This document shows positions 43,935 through 53,111 of a stretch of DNA of 64,000 nucleotides, in pieces; position 1 is the stretch's first letter, and each line of letters begins with the position of its first letter. This DNA is from Candidatus Liminaster caballi (GTDB taxonomy: Bacteria; Bacteroidota; Bacteroidia; Bacteroidales; UBA3663), in the NCBI GenBank assembly GCA_018065085.1, contig JAGHUA010000003.1:62001-126000 (forward strand), written 5' to 3'. A program made the translations under genes and the position numbers. Below the pieces are notes generated by a model. The model saw only the letters and a list, made by a program, of their open reading frames with translations, was not told the DNA's origin and ran no database searches.

Positions 43935-44729
43935 TCAGAACTCGACGTATCGGGCGAGTTTGGCTGACTGGGTTGAATCGATGTCGGCAATCTGTGCAAG
44001 TTCGTCGATATTGTTTATTTGTCCATGGCGGTCCTTCCAGTTGAAAATGGCTTTGACCTGATCGTAGTTGAGATAAGGATGATGCACCAGTTCCTTGAAA
44101 GAAGCTTCGTTTATGTGCAGCCGTCGAATCTTCTTTTCGTCAGTCCAGAACCAGTTTTCATTCCAGTCTTTGAGCCTTTCTGCCGAGCCCTCCCATGTGA
44201 TTTTCTCTGCAAGCTGCTGCGCCGAATAATAGCCTCCAAGCTGCTGCCGATAGGAGATAATCATGTGGGCAGTAGCCGCACCTATTCCTGGAATGCGTAT
44301 GAGCGTGACGCTGTCAATGGAGTTCAGTTCGAACTTCGTTGGCTGGCGGAACTTACGGCCGTACGTCAGAGTGTCGTTGGTTTTAGTGTCAGAGAAGGCA
44401 AGTCTGCTAGTCGTGCGTGTTTCCGTTTGGTTGGCAGGTGCCTTTAAGTTGGTCTTTGTGTCTGCCTTTGGCGTATTATTGCGCACAGGCATATGTGCCA
44501 GGTTTGGCATCCGGTCATCCTTTGACGCGGTGTTGCCGTCGCTTGGCACATTGCTGTCGCTTTCTGCCGAATCGTTGTAGTAGTTCTCAAGGGCAGAGAT
44601 GCGAGCCTCCAGATTGGCAATATATGCATCGACCAATACCTCGCGCCTATATATTATAATAATGAGTGTCAGGGCGAGGACAATGATGGCGGCGTTAAGC
44701 CATCGGTTGGTGTGACGGTTACTTCTCAT
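43935..44729 (-). CDS. Membrane-anchored helix-hairpin-helix (ComEA-like) protein
   Basis: A 264-residue protein with one N-terminal membrane helix (about 10-28), a short coiled coil, a Ser/Thr/Asn-rich linker (about 50-120) and C-terminal tandem HhH motifs (SVTLIRIPGIGAATAHMIIS; HPYLNYDQVKAIFNWKDRHG). ComEA-like proteins bind double-stranded DNA during uptake or repair. It overlaps the end of the HMA gene by 11 bases, so it is co-translated with it. It is the last gene of the leftward run, convergent with the nuclease gene 38 bases away. Confidence 0.75.
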   Translation of the reverse strand: MRSNRHTNRWLNAAIIVLALTLIIIIYRREVLVDAYIANLEARISALENYYNDSAESDSNVPSDGNTASKDDRMPNLAHMPVRNNTPKADTKTNLKAPANQTETRTTSRLAFSDTKTNDTLTYGRKFRQPTKFELNSIDSVTLIRIPGIGAATAHMIISYRQQLGGYYSAQQLAEKITWEGSAERLKDWNENWFWTDEKKIRRLHINEASFKELVHHPYLNYDQVKAIFNWKDRHGQINNIDELAQIADIDSTQSAKLARYVEF

Positions 44730-45024
44730 CCTTTATGTCAACGACCTCCTTGACCTCAGCGGTATATTTGATCTTGGCGAGAGACTTGAGCATTGCGTCG
44801 GTCGTGGTCTTGTCGGCATCATAGACGATAGTGATGGTCTGCGATGGGGCATCGGCCTTGATGGACTTGATGCCGGTGACGTAGCGAAGGTTCTCGGTCA
44901 CTTTTTTCTCGCACTTCTGGCAGTGCATCTGTGTGCCGGTGTACAGTGTGACTTTCTTGAGTGTCTTGGCTGGAAGAGTGGCAGCGAGGAACATTAAGGC
45001 AGAAAGAAACAGAATTTTTTTCAT
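44719..45024 (-). CDS. Secreted heavy-metal-associated (HMA) domain protein
   Basis: A 101-residue protein with a signal peptide (MKKILFLSALMFLAATLPAK) and one HMA domain with metal-binding Cys35 and Cys38 in TQMHCQKCEKK, then KSIKADAPSQTITIVYD. It should bind copper or a similar soft metal in the periplasm. The upstream gene encodes a TonB-dependent receptor, a pairing that suggests metal uptake or handling across the outer membrane. Confidence 0.82.
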   Translation of the reverse strand: MKKILFLSALMFLAATLPAKTLKKVTLYTGTQMHCQKCEKKVTENLRYVTGIKSIKADAPSQTITIVYDADKTTTDAMLKSLAKIKYTAEVKEVVDIKDEK

Positions 45025-45101
45025 ATCAGTAGGATTGCGTTTTACTTTTTTTACGAATGTTCGATTATTGAGATATCGAATTGCCGATGATTTAGAGAGG
45101 A

Positions 45102-47063
45102 TCAGATCTTGATCCTAAGCTGGACATAGCCCATAGCTCCCTCGATGGGGCCATAGATCAGTGTGGGTTCGAAACTAGGAGACCATGGATGGGCAGCATC
45201 GATGATTGGCATGTGCTGACGATAGCCGGTAAGGTTCTCGCCGCCAACAGAAATGTCAATGTAGCGGAAGCGGCGTGTGAGCTGAGCCGACAGCTGGGGG
45301 TAGGAGTGGAATGAACCCATGCCGCCTGGCAGACGTCCGCCGCCGTTGAGTTGGAGCGTCACATCGGCCTGCCAGAGTTCTAGAGGAGTCTTGTATCCGA
45401 CACAGAACAGCGCCTTATAGCGGTTGGTGAGTGGCTTGGAGAGAAGAGATTCGCCGTAGGTGCATCGCACGTCATTGCGACGATATGCAGCCGTGAGTTC
45501 AAGGCCATCGACCACCTCGCATGTGGCATCGACCTGCCAGACATGACTGAATGAACGTCCGTGGAGGTTGTGGATGGAGATGGCGGTAGGGTCTGAGTCG
45601 TAGTCGATGACCGCCTGTTGGATAAAATGGGTGTAATAGTAGTCGGTGTTGAGTTTCAGACTACGTTCGCCCAACGGGATGATGAATGCCAGCGAACCTC
45701 CATAGTTCCAAGCCTCCTCCTGACTGAGCTTCCCGACCTCAAACGTGCGTCCCGAAGCCAGCAGGTTGTTGTTTTCGGCAAGAGCATGGACTGTACGATA
45801 GCCTTTGCCTGCCGACAAGCGTATGCTGAGCCATTGGGCTGGAGATAACTTGACGTGGGCACGCGGAGTGACGAATGTGCCATGCATGTCGCTGTGATCG
45901 CCACGGATTCCAGCCATCAGCGTCAGCTTTGTGCCAAGGGTGTAGGTGTATTGTGCATAGGCTCCAAAGACATTCTCAGACTCGTCGAGTTCTTGGCGAG
46001 GCGAGAGAGGCTTGATTCGGACATGCTGCGAGAGATAGTCGTGAGAGAAACTGACGCCCGTGCTGATGGAATGGCGGTCGGTGAGATCGCTCTCGTACAT
46101 CAACTGCGCATAGACGTTCTTCTGATTGACATCGTATGAGCGCCAGTCGCTGCGTCCATAGACATTGTCAGACAGATGCATGGCGGCATTGGCCATAAGG
46201 GCGATGTTGGAGTTGTGCGACGGATCGATGATGAAGGCATGCTTCATATAGCCCTCATAGTGATGGGCGGAGATACCCGTGCGATAAGGGTCGGTTATGT
46301 TGCTGCCATACTGACCGCTGCGGCGGCTATCGACGATGGCCGATGCTCCGGCATGCATGATGTAGCGTGGCAGGCGCAGCTTCCAACGGCTTGAGATGTT
46401 ATACTGACGCTGCTTCGGGCTGTCGATGAATCCGTCGCCATTGTGATCCGAGTCTTCCTGCCCCATGCCATAATGGACGAGCAGTGCAGTGGAAAGCGAG
46501 GACGTGAGCTGACGGTTGATGTCGGCATCGACCTGTATGCGCTGCATCTGATCGGCAAAGATGTTGACGTGAGCCGAAGGTTCGTCGTCTGTCTTGAGAT
46601 AGTCAATGTCGATCTGACCTGTGAGCGACTCATATCCATTCTTGACCGACGCTGCGCCCTTGGACACATTGATGGCCTTCATCCATGTGCCCGGAACGTA
46701 ACCAAGGGCAAAAGGCTGGGCGGCGCCTCTGAATACAGGCAGAGTCTCGGCCAGCATTTGGACGTATGTGCCCGACAGTCCAAGCAGACGGATCTGCTTG
46801 GCTCCGGTGGCAGCATCTGAGTAACTGACATCAACCGACGGATTGGTGGTGAAGCTCTCGCCAAGATTGCAGCATGCAGCACGGAACAGTTCTTCCTGTC
46901 CGATGCGCAGTCCGTTGACTGCACCTGCCATGCGTCGCGTCTTGACTCCTCCTGTCACACTTACCTCCTCGATGATCTCTGTGCGAACAGATGCTGTGTC
47001 GGTCTGTGCGATGGCAGCCGACGATATGAAAAGGAGGGATAGGAAGGAAAACGGTCTAAGCAT
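45102..47063 (-). CDS. TonB-dependent outer-membrane receptor, probably for metal
   Basis: A 653-residue protein with signal peptide (MLRPFSFLSLLFISSAAIAQ), a plug domain without the CarboxypepD-like extension of SusC proteins (EEVSVTGGVKTRRMAGAVNG, YVQMLAETLPVFRGAA), and a 22-strand-type barrel ending GYVQLRIKI. The plug contains FRAACCNLGESFTTNPSVDV, with a Cys pair seen in relatives that occur beside HMA proteins. It starts 9 bases after the CsgG-like gene and precedes the HMA gene. Metal specificity is inferred from this context only. Confidence 0.83.
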   Translation of the reverse strand: MLRPFSFLSLLFISSAAIAQTDTASVRTEIIEEVSVTGGVKTRRMAGAVNGLRIGQEELFRAACCNLGESFTTNPSVDVSYSDAATGAKQIRLLGLSGTYVQMLAETLPVFRGAAQPFALGYVPGTWMKAINVSKGAASVKNGYESLTGQIDIDYLKTDDEPSAHVNIFADQMQRIQVDADINRQLTSSLSTALLVHYGMGQEDSDHNGDGFIDSPKQRQYNISSRWKLRLPRYIMHAGASAIVDSRRSGQYGSNITDPYRTGISAHHYEGYMKHAFIIDPSHNSNIALMANAAMHLSDNVYGRSDWRSYDVNQKNVYAQLMYESDLTDRHSISTGVSFSHDYLSQHVRIKPLSPRQELDESENVFGAYAQYTYTLGTKLTLMAGIRGDHSDMHGTFVTPRAHVKLSPAQWLSIRLSAGKGYRTVHALAENNNLLASGRTFEVGKLSQEEAWNYGGSLAFIIPLGERSLKLNTDYYYTHFIQQAVIDYDSDPTAISIHNLHGRSFSHVWQVDATCEVVDGLELTAAYRRNDVRCTYGESLLSKPLTNRYKALFCVGYKTPLELWQADVTLQLNGGGRLPGGMGSFHSYPQLSAQLTRRFRYIDISVGGENLTGYRQHMPIIDAAHPWSPSFEPTLIYGPIEGAMGYVQLRIKI

Positions 47064-47072
47064 GTGGGCAGA

Positions 47073-47948
47073 TTAGAGGTCGCGCCAGAACTTTGAGAGG
47101 GCATTATTGGTGTCGCGTGTCTGGATTGGCAACTGATTGCCTGCCTCAATGTGCTTGAGGATATCCTCGCCACCGGCCTTGACCTCACAGAGGGTGCGTG
47201 TAGCGCTCATGACTTCAACGGCCTTGAGCGAACCGATAGATTTCTCGGCCTTCTCACCGGCAATGTCGATGATAGCCTTGACATCAAACAGCTGACCCTT
47301 CTCAATGCCGAACTCGCTGCCCAGATTGATATAGACGGTCTTGGCTGCCTTGCCCTTCTTATCCTTGTCAGCCACGGTCAGAACCATGCCCTTGACAGGG
47401 AAGCATTCCTCGATCAGGGCCTTCATGTTGCGGCTTGAACCAGAGACAGCGTTCTTGCGGGCAACGTCGGCAGTGTTCTCTGTGCTCGAACTGCTGTATG
47501 TGCGAGAAGAGACAATGGAACCGGTGCTTGGGTCGAAGATCTTGATGCTATAGGTCATTGTGGCTTTCTTGGCGGTGTACATACGTCCAGTCTTATAGTC
47601 CTTCAGTTCGACGTTCTCGACAGTGATGGCATCAAGGTTGCCGGTGACTGCATAGTTCGACATAAGAGTGGTGATCTCATTGACCATGCGCATGTCGTTC
47701 ATGGCGCTTTCCTGCATACGGCGCTCGGCTTCCTGTTCGATGAACACAGTGTTGCTGAGGTCAACGATCTCAAGACGGTGAGTCTTCTGGAGGCTTGATA
47801 CGATGTTGTTGCGTACAATAGTAACCTCGTCGTGAGAGAACTCGCGGGAACCGGAGAACTGGTAGATGGTACATACAGGTTTCTTGATTTCCTGTGCAAA
47901 GGCCGCAACCATAAATGTCGCGAAAATAAGGGTGAGGAGCTTTCTCAT
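47073..47948 (-). CDS. CsgG/LpoB-like secreted protein
   Basis: A 291-residue protein with signal peptide (MRKLLTLIFATFMVAAFA). The core resembles CsgG/LpoB-type domains: VCTIYQFSGSREFSHDE, SLQKTHRLEIVDLS, IEQEAERRMQES, and NYAVTGNLDAITVENVEL. There is no lipobox Cys. A C-terminal beta region (VYINLGSEFGIEKGQLFDV) follows. Such domains occur in curli secretion pores and in activators of peptidoglycan synthases. It lies 30 bases after the pectinesterase-DUF1460 gene. Function is not established. Confidence 0.65.
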   Translation of the reverse strand: MRKLLTLIFATFMVAAFAQEIKKPVCTIYQFSGSREFSHDEVTIVRNNIVSSLQKTHRLEIVDLSNTVFIEQEAERRMQESAMNDMRMVNEITTLMSNYAVTGNLDAITVENVELKDYKTGRMYTAKKATMTYSIKIFDPSTGSIVSSRTYSSSSTENTADVARKNAVSGSSRNMKALIEECFPVKGMVLTVADKDKKGKAAKTVYINLGSEFGIEKGQLFDVKAIIDIAGEKAEKSIGSLKAVEVMSATRTLCEVKAGGEDILKHIEAGNQLPIQTRDTNNALSKFWRDL

Positions 47949-47978
47949 AATATATTGGTGTATTATATAGTTATTTCA

Positions 47979-49841
47979 TTATTTCATTCTGATCACGCGG
48001 ATGCCAGTGGCGCTGCGATAGGCTTGCGTGTAGTCTGCCAGAGGGATGTGAGTGACTGTGACCTGTCCCTCCGCACTTGAGGCATGGAGTAACTGCGGTT
48101 CGAGATAGTCGCGTTCAGGCCACCAGACGAAGCCACAGTGGAGCACATCGAGTCCGTCCTTGCCGCTGACGAAGGCAATGATGTCGCCCTCTTGCAGATA
48201 TTTGTAGATCTTATGGACCTGGGTGCGTGGGATGTACCATGTGGTCTGTTCTGACAGACGGCGCTCAATGCCAGCCATCTCAAGGGTGAGCGAATCGCTT
48301 GCAGCCAGAGCCGGATAGAGATGGCGGTTGGCGCTCATGAAGTTGAGGGTGCGGCGCTGGCTCTTGGCACCGGGGATGGTCGATGTGATCTCCTCGACGA
48401 AACCCTGAGCCTCATTGTCGGCAATCCACTCGCTGAAATAATGCTTGCGCGAAGCGTAGTTGCCACGTTTGCCCTGACGATAGCGCAGAGCCTGGACGAA
48501 ACGCTGGAAGATGGAGTCGTTGGCATTAGGATTGGCCACACGGCCGATCATGCCGGCGCACATATATTCGACGAATGTGGTGCAGTCGAGGGCATCGAGA
48601 CGGATGACAAGCGGTTCGCGCTCGGACACAAGATCATGCGAAGGCTTGTCCTTTGTCTGACGGTATGGAGCATCGAGCACACCGCCCTCATATTTCGTGC
48701 CCTTGTGTGTGAACTGGTCGTAGAAGGCGAAAACCATATCGTGGAAAGACACAGGCGCATAGTTGGACTGCCAAGGAGTGGAGTGACCGGCATTGAGCAC
48801 ACGATGGGCACGCTGCTGGTTCCATTCCTGACGGGGCAGGTGGCTCATCCAACCTACGCGCTGGGTTGTGTCGGCTCCAGGTCCGGTACACATATATTCA
48901 TAATAGCGGGCAGTCTTTTCGCGGGCTGGATCGCTCCAGTTGTTCCATCCCTGTGGATTGATTACGGCAGGAAATTCGCACTCGCGGAAGATAACCGACG
49001 CATAGTTGCGCCACGGACGGCCAAGCCACTCGTTGGTTACGGCAGGATCGGCTGTGACGTTGCAGCGATAGAAGAAATATCCATAATGATGATGTGCCGG
49101 TGTGGATGCAGCTGTGATATAGCCGTTGCTGATGGCATGCAGCTGGCATGATTCAAACCAGCAGGTGGCAGGACCGAAGATGAAATCGACCGTGCCCTCA
49201 ATATAGCACTGATAGAAAATCTGACGACTGTCTTCATTGCCTGTGAACACGGTGTCCTGAAAACCCTTCAGCCTGCAGCAGCGGAATACGGTGCGATCGC
49301 CCTCGATGTGTACGGCCACGGCCTGCGACACGCGAGCTGTGTTCTTCCTGTCGGCGGTCCATGATGGGTTCCAGTAGGTCATGGCATCATTGGCAATGGT
49401 CATGTTCTCACACTCGAAACCAGGACCATCGACCCTAAGAGTATAGGTCTGGAACGTGCCTATCTTACGGCCCTCATTGGTGTAGGCCCGCTGCTGTGCC
49501 TGACGCTCTCCTTCGAGCGAGAATTCCGGCCAGCCTGACGGGGTGCGCAGATCGGCATAGTCGTGCCACACGAGAATGGTGCTGTCCACACTCTCGCCGA
49601 TGAGCGAGATGTTGCTTTTGTATGAAGGCACGATTACCTTCTCTTCGTATATGCCGTTGCGTACAAGGATTCGCTGTCGTCCCTCGGGTTTGTAGTCGCG
49701 TATGGCATTGATGGCCTCCTGGATGCATGTGTAGTCGCCTGACCCATCCTTAGCCACAACGAGGTCATAACATTGGGCCCACGCGCCGTGAGCGAGGACA
49801 AGGAACAGAGTCAGGAGAGAAATGCGTAGGTTCATAATCAT
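47979..49841 (-). CDS. Pectinesterase (CE8) fused to a C-terminal DUF1460 domain
   Basis: The start at 49841 (MIMNLRISLLTLFLVLAHGAWAQ) is preferred over the track start 49931; it forms an ATGA overlap with the mtaB stop and gives a signal peptide. Of 620 residues, about 25-325 are a pectin methylesterase beta-helix with catalytic Asp196 (GFQDTVF) and Asp219 (GTVDFIFG) and Arg in WLGRPWRNY. Residues about 360-620 form a DUF1460 domain: Cys420 in LDALDCTTFVEYM and His in LHCGFVWWPE, as in NlpC/P60-type N-acetylmuramoyl-alanine amidase-like enzymes. The first half should demethylate pectin; the second may act on peptidoglycan or another amide or ester. Both catalytic sets look intact. Confidence 0.85.
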   Translation of the reverse strand: MIMNLRISLLTLFLVLAHGAWAQCYDLVVAKDGSGDYTCIQEAINAIRDYKPEGRQRILVRNGIYEEKVIVPSYKSNISLIGESVDSTILVWHDYADLRTPSGWPEFSLEGERQAQQRAYTNEGRKIGTFQTYTLRVDGPGFECENMTIANDAMTYWNPSWTADRKNTARVSQAVAVHIEGDRTVFRCCRLKGFQDTVFTGNEDSRQIFYQCYIEGTVDFIFGPATCWFESCQLHAISNGYITAASTPAHHHYGYFFYRCNVTADPAVTNEWLGRPWRNYASVIFRECEFPAVINPQGWNNWSDPAREKTARYYEYMCTGPGADTTQRVGWMSHLPRQEWNQQRAHRVLNAGHSTPWQSNYAPVSFHDMVFAFYDQFTHKGTKYEGGVLDAPYRQTKDKPSHDLVSEREPLVIRLDALDCTTFVEYMCAGMIGRVANPNANDSIFQRFVQALRYRQGKRGNYASRKHYFSEWIADNEAQGFVEEITSTIPGAKSQRRTLNFMSANRHLYPALAASDSLTLEMAGIERRLSEQTTWYIPRTQVHKIYKYLQEGDIIAFVSGKDGLDVLHCGFVWWPERDYLEPQLLHASSAEGQVTVTHIPLADYTQAYRSATGIRVIRMK

Positions 49842-51163
49842 CGGATTTTTATTACCAGACCCTGTGTGCTTTCGCCAATCGAGCCATCGAGCGTAAGGGT
49901 CTGACAGGTGTTGAAGAGCGCTGGGTTGCACTCTGTCTCAATGCGTATATAGTTTTCGGTAAAGCCGTGCATCGGCTGCTGACGACCTTTCCTGCCAGCA
50001 GTAACCTCCTCCCAGATAACGCGGCGCGATGAACCAAGCTGGGAAGCGTAGAAATCGCGTAACTTGCGTTCGGACAACTCCACGAGACGGGCTGTGCGCT
50101 CATGTCGTTCGGGCATGGGCACGATAGGCTTGATCTCAAGGGCACGGGTGCCGGTTCGCTCGGAATAGGTGAACGGATGAAGCTGTGACACGGGCAGCGA
50201 GTCGAGGAAAGAGTATGACTGTTCGAACAGTTCCGGTGTCTCGCCTCTCATGCCAGCCATCACATCGACACCGATGAACGCATCTGGAAGGAGCTGACGT
50301 ACGAGTTCGATCTTGCGACGGAAAAGAGCCGTGTCGTAGCGTCGGCGCATGAGGCGGAGCACCTCATCGCTGCCAGCCTGAAGCGGAATGTGGAAATGAG
50401 GCGCAAAACGCTTGGATTCATTAGCTATCCAATGGAGGAGTTCGTCGGTCAGGAGATTAGGCTCAATGCTGCCTATGCGATAGCGCTCGATGCCTTCAAC
50501 GTCGTCCAGCGCGCGGCAAAGCGAGAAGAAATCCTCGCCTGTGGAACGTCCGAAATCGCCGATGTTCACTCCTGTCAGCACGATCTCCTTGCCGCCATGC
50601 TGAGCCACGTTGCCAGCTGATGCCACAAGGTCAGCGATGTGAGGATTGCGACTGCGACCGCGAGCCATCGGAATGGTGCAGTAGGTGCAGAAGTAATCAC
50701 AGCCGTCCTGTACCTTCAGGAAATGACGTGTGCGGTCGTCGGCCGAACAGCTGGCATGAAATGTGTGGATCTCCTGAAAGCGCGTACTGATGACCTTCGG
50801 CTCGGAGTTCTTGCTGAGATCTCCCAGATAGGAAGTGATGTCCTCGCCCTTATATTCTGTGCCCACGATAAGGTCGATGCCTTCGACCTGAGAGATTAGA
50901 GCCTGAGGGTCGATCTGTGCATAGCATCCGGTGACCATGACGAACGCTCCGGGATTCTCACGGATGAGCTTGCGAATCTGCTGACGGCATTTGGCTGTGG
51001 CCTGCTCGGTCACCGCACATGTGTTGACCACCACCAGGTCGCTTCCACCTGTCTTGACACGGGTGAAGCCCATCTGCTGGAGACGGTAAGCGAGGGTGGA
51101 GCTTTCGGCAAAGTTCAGTCGGCAGCCAAGAGTGTAGTATGCAACAGTCTTGTCGGTGTACAC
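49838..51163 (-). CDS. mtaB: tRNA threonylcarbamoyladenosine methylthiotransferase MtaB
   Basis: A 441-residue radical SAM enzyme: N-terminal methylthiotransferase domain with cysteines in YTLGCRLNFAES, NTCAVTEQA and VTGCYAQ, radical SAM motif CDYFCTYC, and a C-terminal TRAM domain. It converts t6A37 to ms2t6A37 in tRNA. The length and the N-terminal TLGCRLN favour MtaB over MiaB or RimO. It is the first gene of the leftward unit and overlaps the pectinesterase start by 4 bases. Confidence 0.92.
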   Translation of the reverse strand: MYTDKTVAYYTLGCRLNFAESSTLAYRLQQMGFTRVKTGGSDLVVVNTCAVTEQATAKCRQQIRKLIRENPGAFVMVTGCYAQIDPQALISQVEGIDLIVGTEYKGEDITSYLGDLSKNSEPKVISTRFQEIHTFHASCSADDRTRHFLKVQDGCDYFCTYCTIPMARGRSRNPHIADLVASAGNVAQHGGKEIVLTGVNIGDFGRSTGEDFFSLCRALDDVEGIERYRIGSIEPNLLTDELLHWIANESKRFAPHFHIPLQAGSDEVLRLMRRRYDTALFRRKIELVRQLLPDAFIGVDVMAGMRGETPELFEQSYSFLDSLPVSQLHPFTYSERTGTRALEIKPIVPMPERHERTARLVELSERKLRDFYASQLGSSRRVIWEEVTAGRKGRQQPMHGFTENYIRIETECNPALFNTCQTLTLDGSIGESTQGLVIKIR

Positions 51164-51203
51164 AGCGTTCGATTTTGTTTGTTATAATACAGATAATTGC
51201 GCG

Positions 51204-51211
51204 CAAAGATA
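51204..51211 (-). promoter_or_regulatory. -7 element of the mtaB promoter
   Basis: TATCTTTG on the minus strand, 41 bases before the mtaB ATG. No well-spaced -33 element was found. Confidence 0.5.
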
Positions 51212-51307
51212 ACAATTTTCGTGCAAAAATGTGGCTTGTTTTGCCTATTTATTTAAAAATATGTATCAATTTAAGGCAAAATATGCGAGAATGTCGACTT
51301 TTTTATT

Positions 51308-51315
51308 TATTTTTG
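51308..51315 (+). promoter_or_regulatory. -7 element of the inositol monophosphatase promoter
   Basis: TATTTTTG ends 22 bases before the ATG at 51338. The upstream element is not clear. Confidence 0.45.
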
Positions 51316-51337
51316 CGCTGTTTTTAAGGCTATAACT

Positions 51338-52153
51338 ATGAACATCCGACGCAAATTCAGCAACAGTGAGAATGAAAGCGACATTCGCCGCCGAATACTT
51401 CAGCATGCCATAGAATGGGCTATGGAGGCTGGCAAACTGCAACGTGAGAAATTCCGTAGCGGTCACATCAAGATGGACACAAAGAGCAGTATCCATGACG
51501 TAGTGACCGAGGTCGATAAGGCATGTGAAGACCTTATCATCGGACATATCTCGTCACACTATCCATCGCACAGTGTGCTGGGCGAGGAGACCGGTGAGCA
51601 CCAGAGTACGGGCGATTGGGAATGGGTGGTGGATCCGCTTGACGGTACGAACAACTACAGCCAGGGACTGCCTCTGTTCTGTGTCAGCATCGGCGTAAGA
51701 TATAAGGGCGAGACTCAGGTCGGTGTAGTCTATGTGCCATACCTCGACGAGCTATATACCGCCACATTGGGAGAAGGTGCAAGCCTTAACGGACGATTCA
51801 TTCGTGTGTCGCGCAAGACCGTATTAGATGAATGTGTCCTTGCCACCGGTTTCCCGTATGACAAGGGCACAAATCCTATCAATAATCTGGATAATTTCTC
51901 GGCAATCGTTCCTAATCTGCGTGGCATTCGCCGTTCGGGCAGCGCTGCCTACGATCTGTGTTGCGTGGCCTCCGGTTGGCTCGACGGCTATTGGGAACTC
52001 AACCTCAAGCCGTGGGATGTGTGTGCAGGCGAACTGATTGTAGCCGAAGCCGGCGGTTGCATCCAGTCGTTCCGTGACGACAGAAATATCTCGATCGTGG
52101 CTGGCAACAAGGCTGTGGTCTCGGCCGTGATGGATAAGCTTGTCAAGCCTTAA
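51338..52153 (+). CDS. Inositol monophosphatase family protein
   Basis: A 271-residue cytoplasmic protein with the metal-binding motifs of the family: GEETGEH (Glu), WVVDPLDGTNNY (Asp, Asp) and KPWDVCAGELIVAEAGG (Asp). It could dephosphorylate inositol-1-phosphate, or PAP as in CysQ. The motifs fit SuhB-like enzymes best. It is a single gene between divergent mtaB and convergent trxB. Confidence 0.88.
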   Translation: MNIRRKFSNSENESDIRRRILQHAIEWAMEAGKLQREKFRSGHIKMDTKSSIHDVVTEVDKACEDLIIGHISSHYPSHSVLGEETGEHQSTGDWEWVVDPLDGTNNYSQGLPLFCVSIGVRYKGETQVGVVYVPYLDELYTATLGEGASLNGRFIRVSRKTVLDECVLATGFPYDKGTNPINNLDNFSAIVPNLRGIRRSGSAAYDLCCVASGWLDGYWELNLKPWDVCAGELIVAEAGGCIQSFRDDRNISIVAGNKAVVSAVMDKLVKP

Positions 52154-52177
52154 ACGTATCAGTCGCCGGGCGGTAAA

Positions 52178-53110
52178 TCACTTGTTGAGATAGCGCTCGG
52201 CATCCATGGCAGCATGGCATCCCGAACCGGCAGCAGAGATTGCCTGACGGTAGAGCGGATCAGCCACATCGCCAGCGGCAAAGACTCCTGGGATGTTGGT
52301 GGCTGTGGTTGGGTGCTGCACGCGGATATAACCCTGTTCGTCAACGTCGATCGCAGGACGGAATACCTCTGTGTTCGGGTGGTGGCCGATGGCAAGGAAG
52401 AACCCGTCGATGTCGATGTCGAACAGTTCCTCATGATCTGTTCCCTTGCCACGTACGAGATGTGCGCCCTCGACGCCGTCCTCGCCAAAGAGACCCAGCG
52501 TCTGTGTCTCCCAGAGAATCTCGATATTTTCCATTTCCTTGACCTTCTTCTGCATGGCTTCACTGGCACGCAGCACGTTGCGGCGCACAATCAGATAGAC
52601 CTTCTTGGCAAGATGGGCAAGATACTGGGCTTCCTCGCATGCCGTGTCGCCGCCGCCTACGACGGCAACCGTACGCTTACGATAGAAGAATCCGTCGCAT
52701 GTGGCACATGCCGACACTCCCATGCCTGCATATTTCTTTTCGTCGTCGAGACCAAGATATTTGGCCGACGCGCCTGTGGCAATGATGATGGTGAGCGCAT
52801 CGAGTTCGGTGCCATCGTCAATGTGGACGTGATGAGGCTTGCTGCCGTCGGTTGAGAAATCCACATGATCGACAATGCCGAAACGGATATCGGCTCCGAG
52901 GCGTTCGGCCTGCTGGCGCAGATCGGCCATGAGCTGCTGACCGCTCACGCCTTCCGGATAGCCCGGGAAATTCTCAATCTCGGAGGTCTGAGTGAGCTGA
53001 CCGCCGGTAAGCGGACCCTCATAGACCACAGGATTCAAACCCGAACGTGAGGCATATATGGCGGCAGTGTAACCGGCAGGTCCACTGCCTATGATAAGGC
53101 ATTTTTCCAT
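52178..53110 (-). CDS. trxB: Thioredoxin reductase
   Basis: A 310-residue flavoprotein: FAD motif GSGPAGYTAAIYA, redox pair Cys135/Cys138 in ACATCDGF, NADPH motif VVGGGDTACEEA and C-terminal FAD motif GVFAAGDVADPLYRQ. It reduces thioredoxin with NADPH in the cytoplasm. It starts 1 base after the dsbD stop, so the two are co-transcribed. That makes sense, because DsbD takes electrons from the cytoplasmic thioredoxin pool. Confidence 0.95.
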   Translation of the reverse strand: MEKCLIIGSGPAGYTAAIYASRSGLNPVVYEGPLTGGQLTQTSEIENFPGYPEGVSGQQLMADLRQQAERLGADIRFGIVDHVDFSTDGSKPHHVHIDDGTELDALTIIIATGASAKYLGLDDEKKYAGMGVSACATCDGFFYRKRTVAVVGGGDTACEEAQYLAHLAKKVYLIVRRNVLRASEAMQKKVKEMENIEILWETQTLGLFGEDGVEGAHLVRGKGTDHEELFDIDIDGFFLAIGHHPNTEVFRPAIDVDEQGYIRVQHPTTATNIPGVFAAGDVADPLYRQAISAAGSGCHAAMDAERYLNK

Positions 53111-53111
53111 T

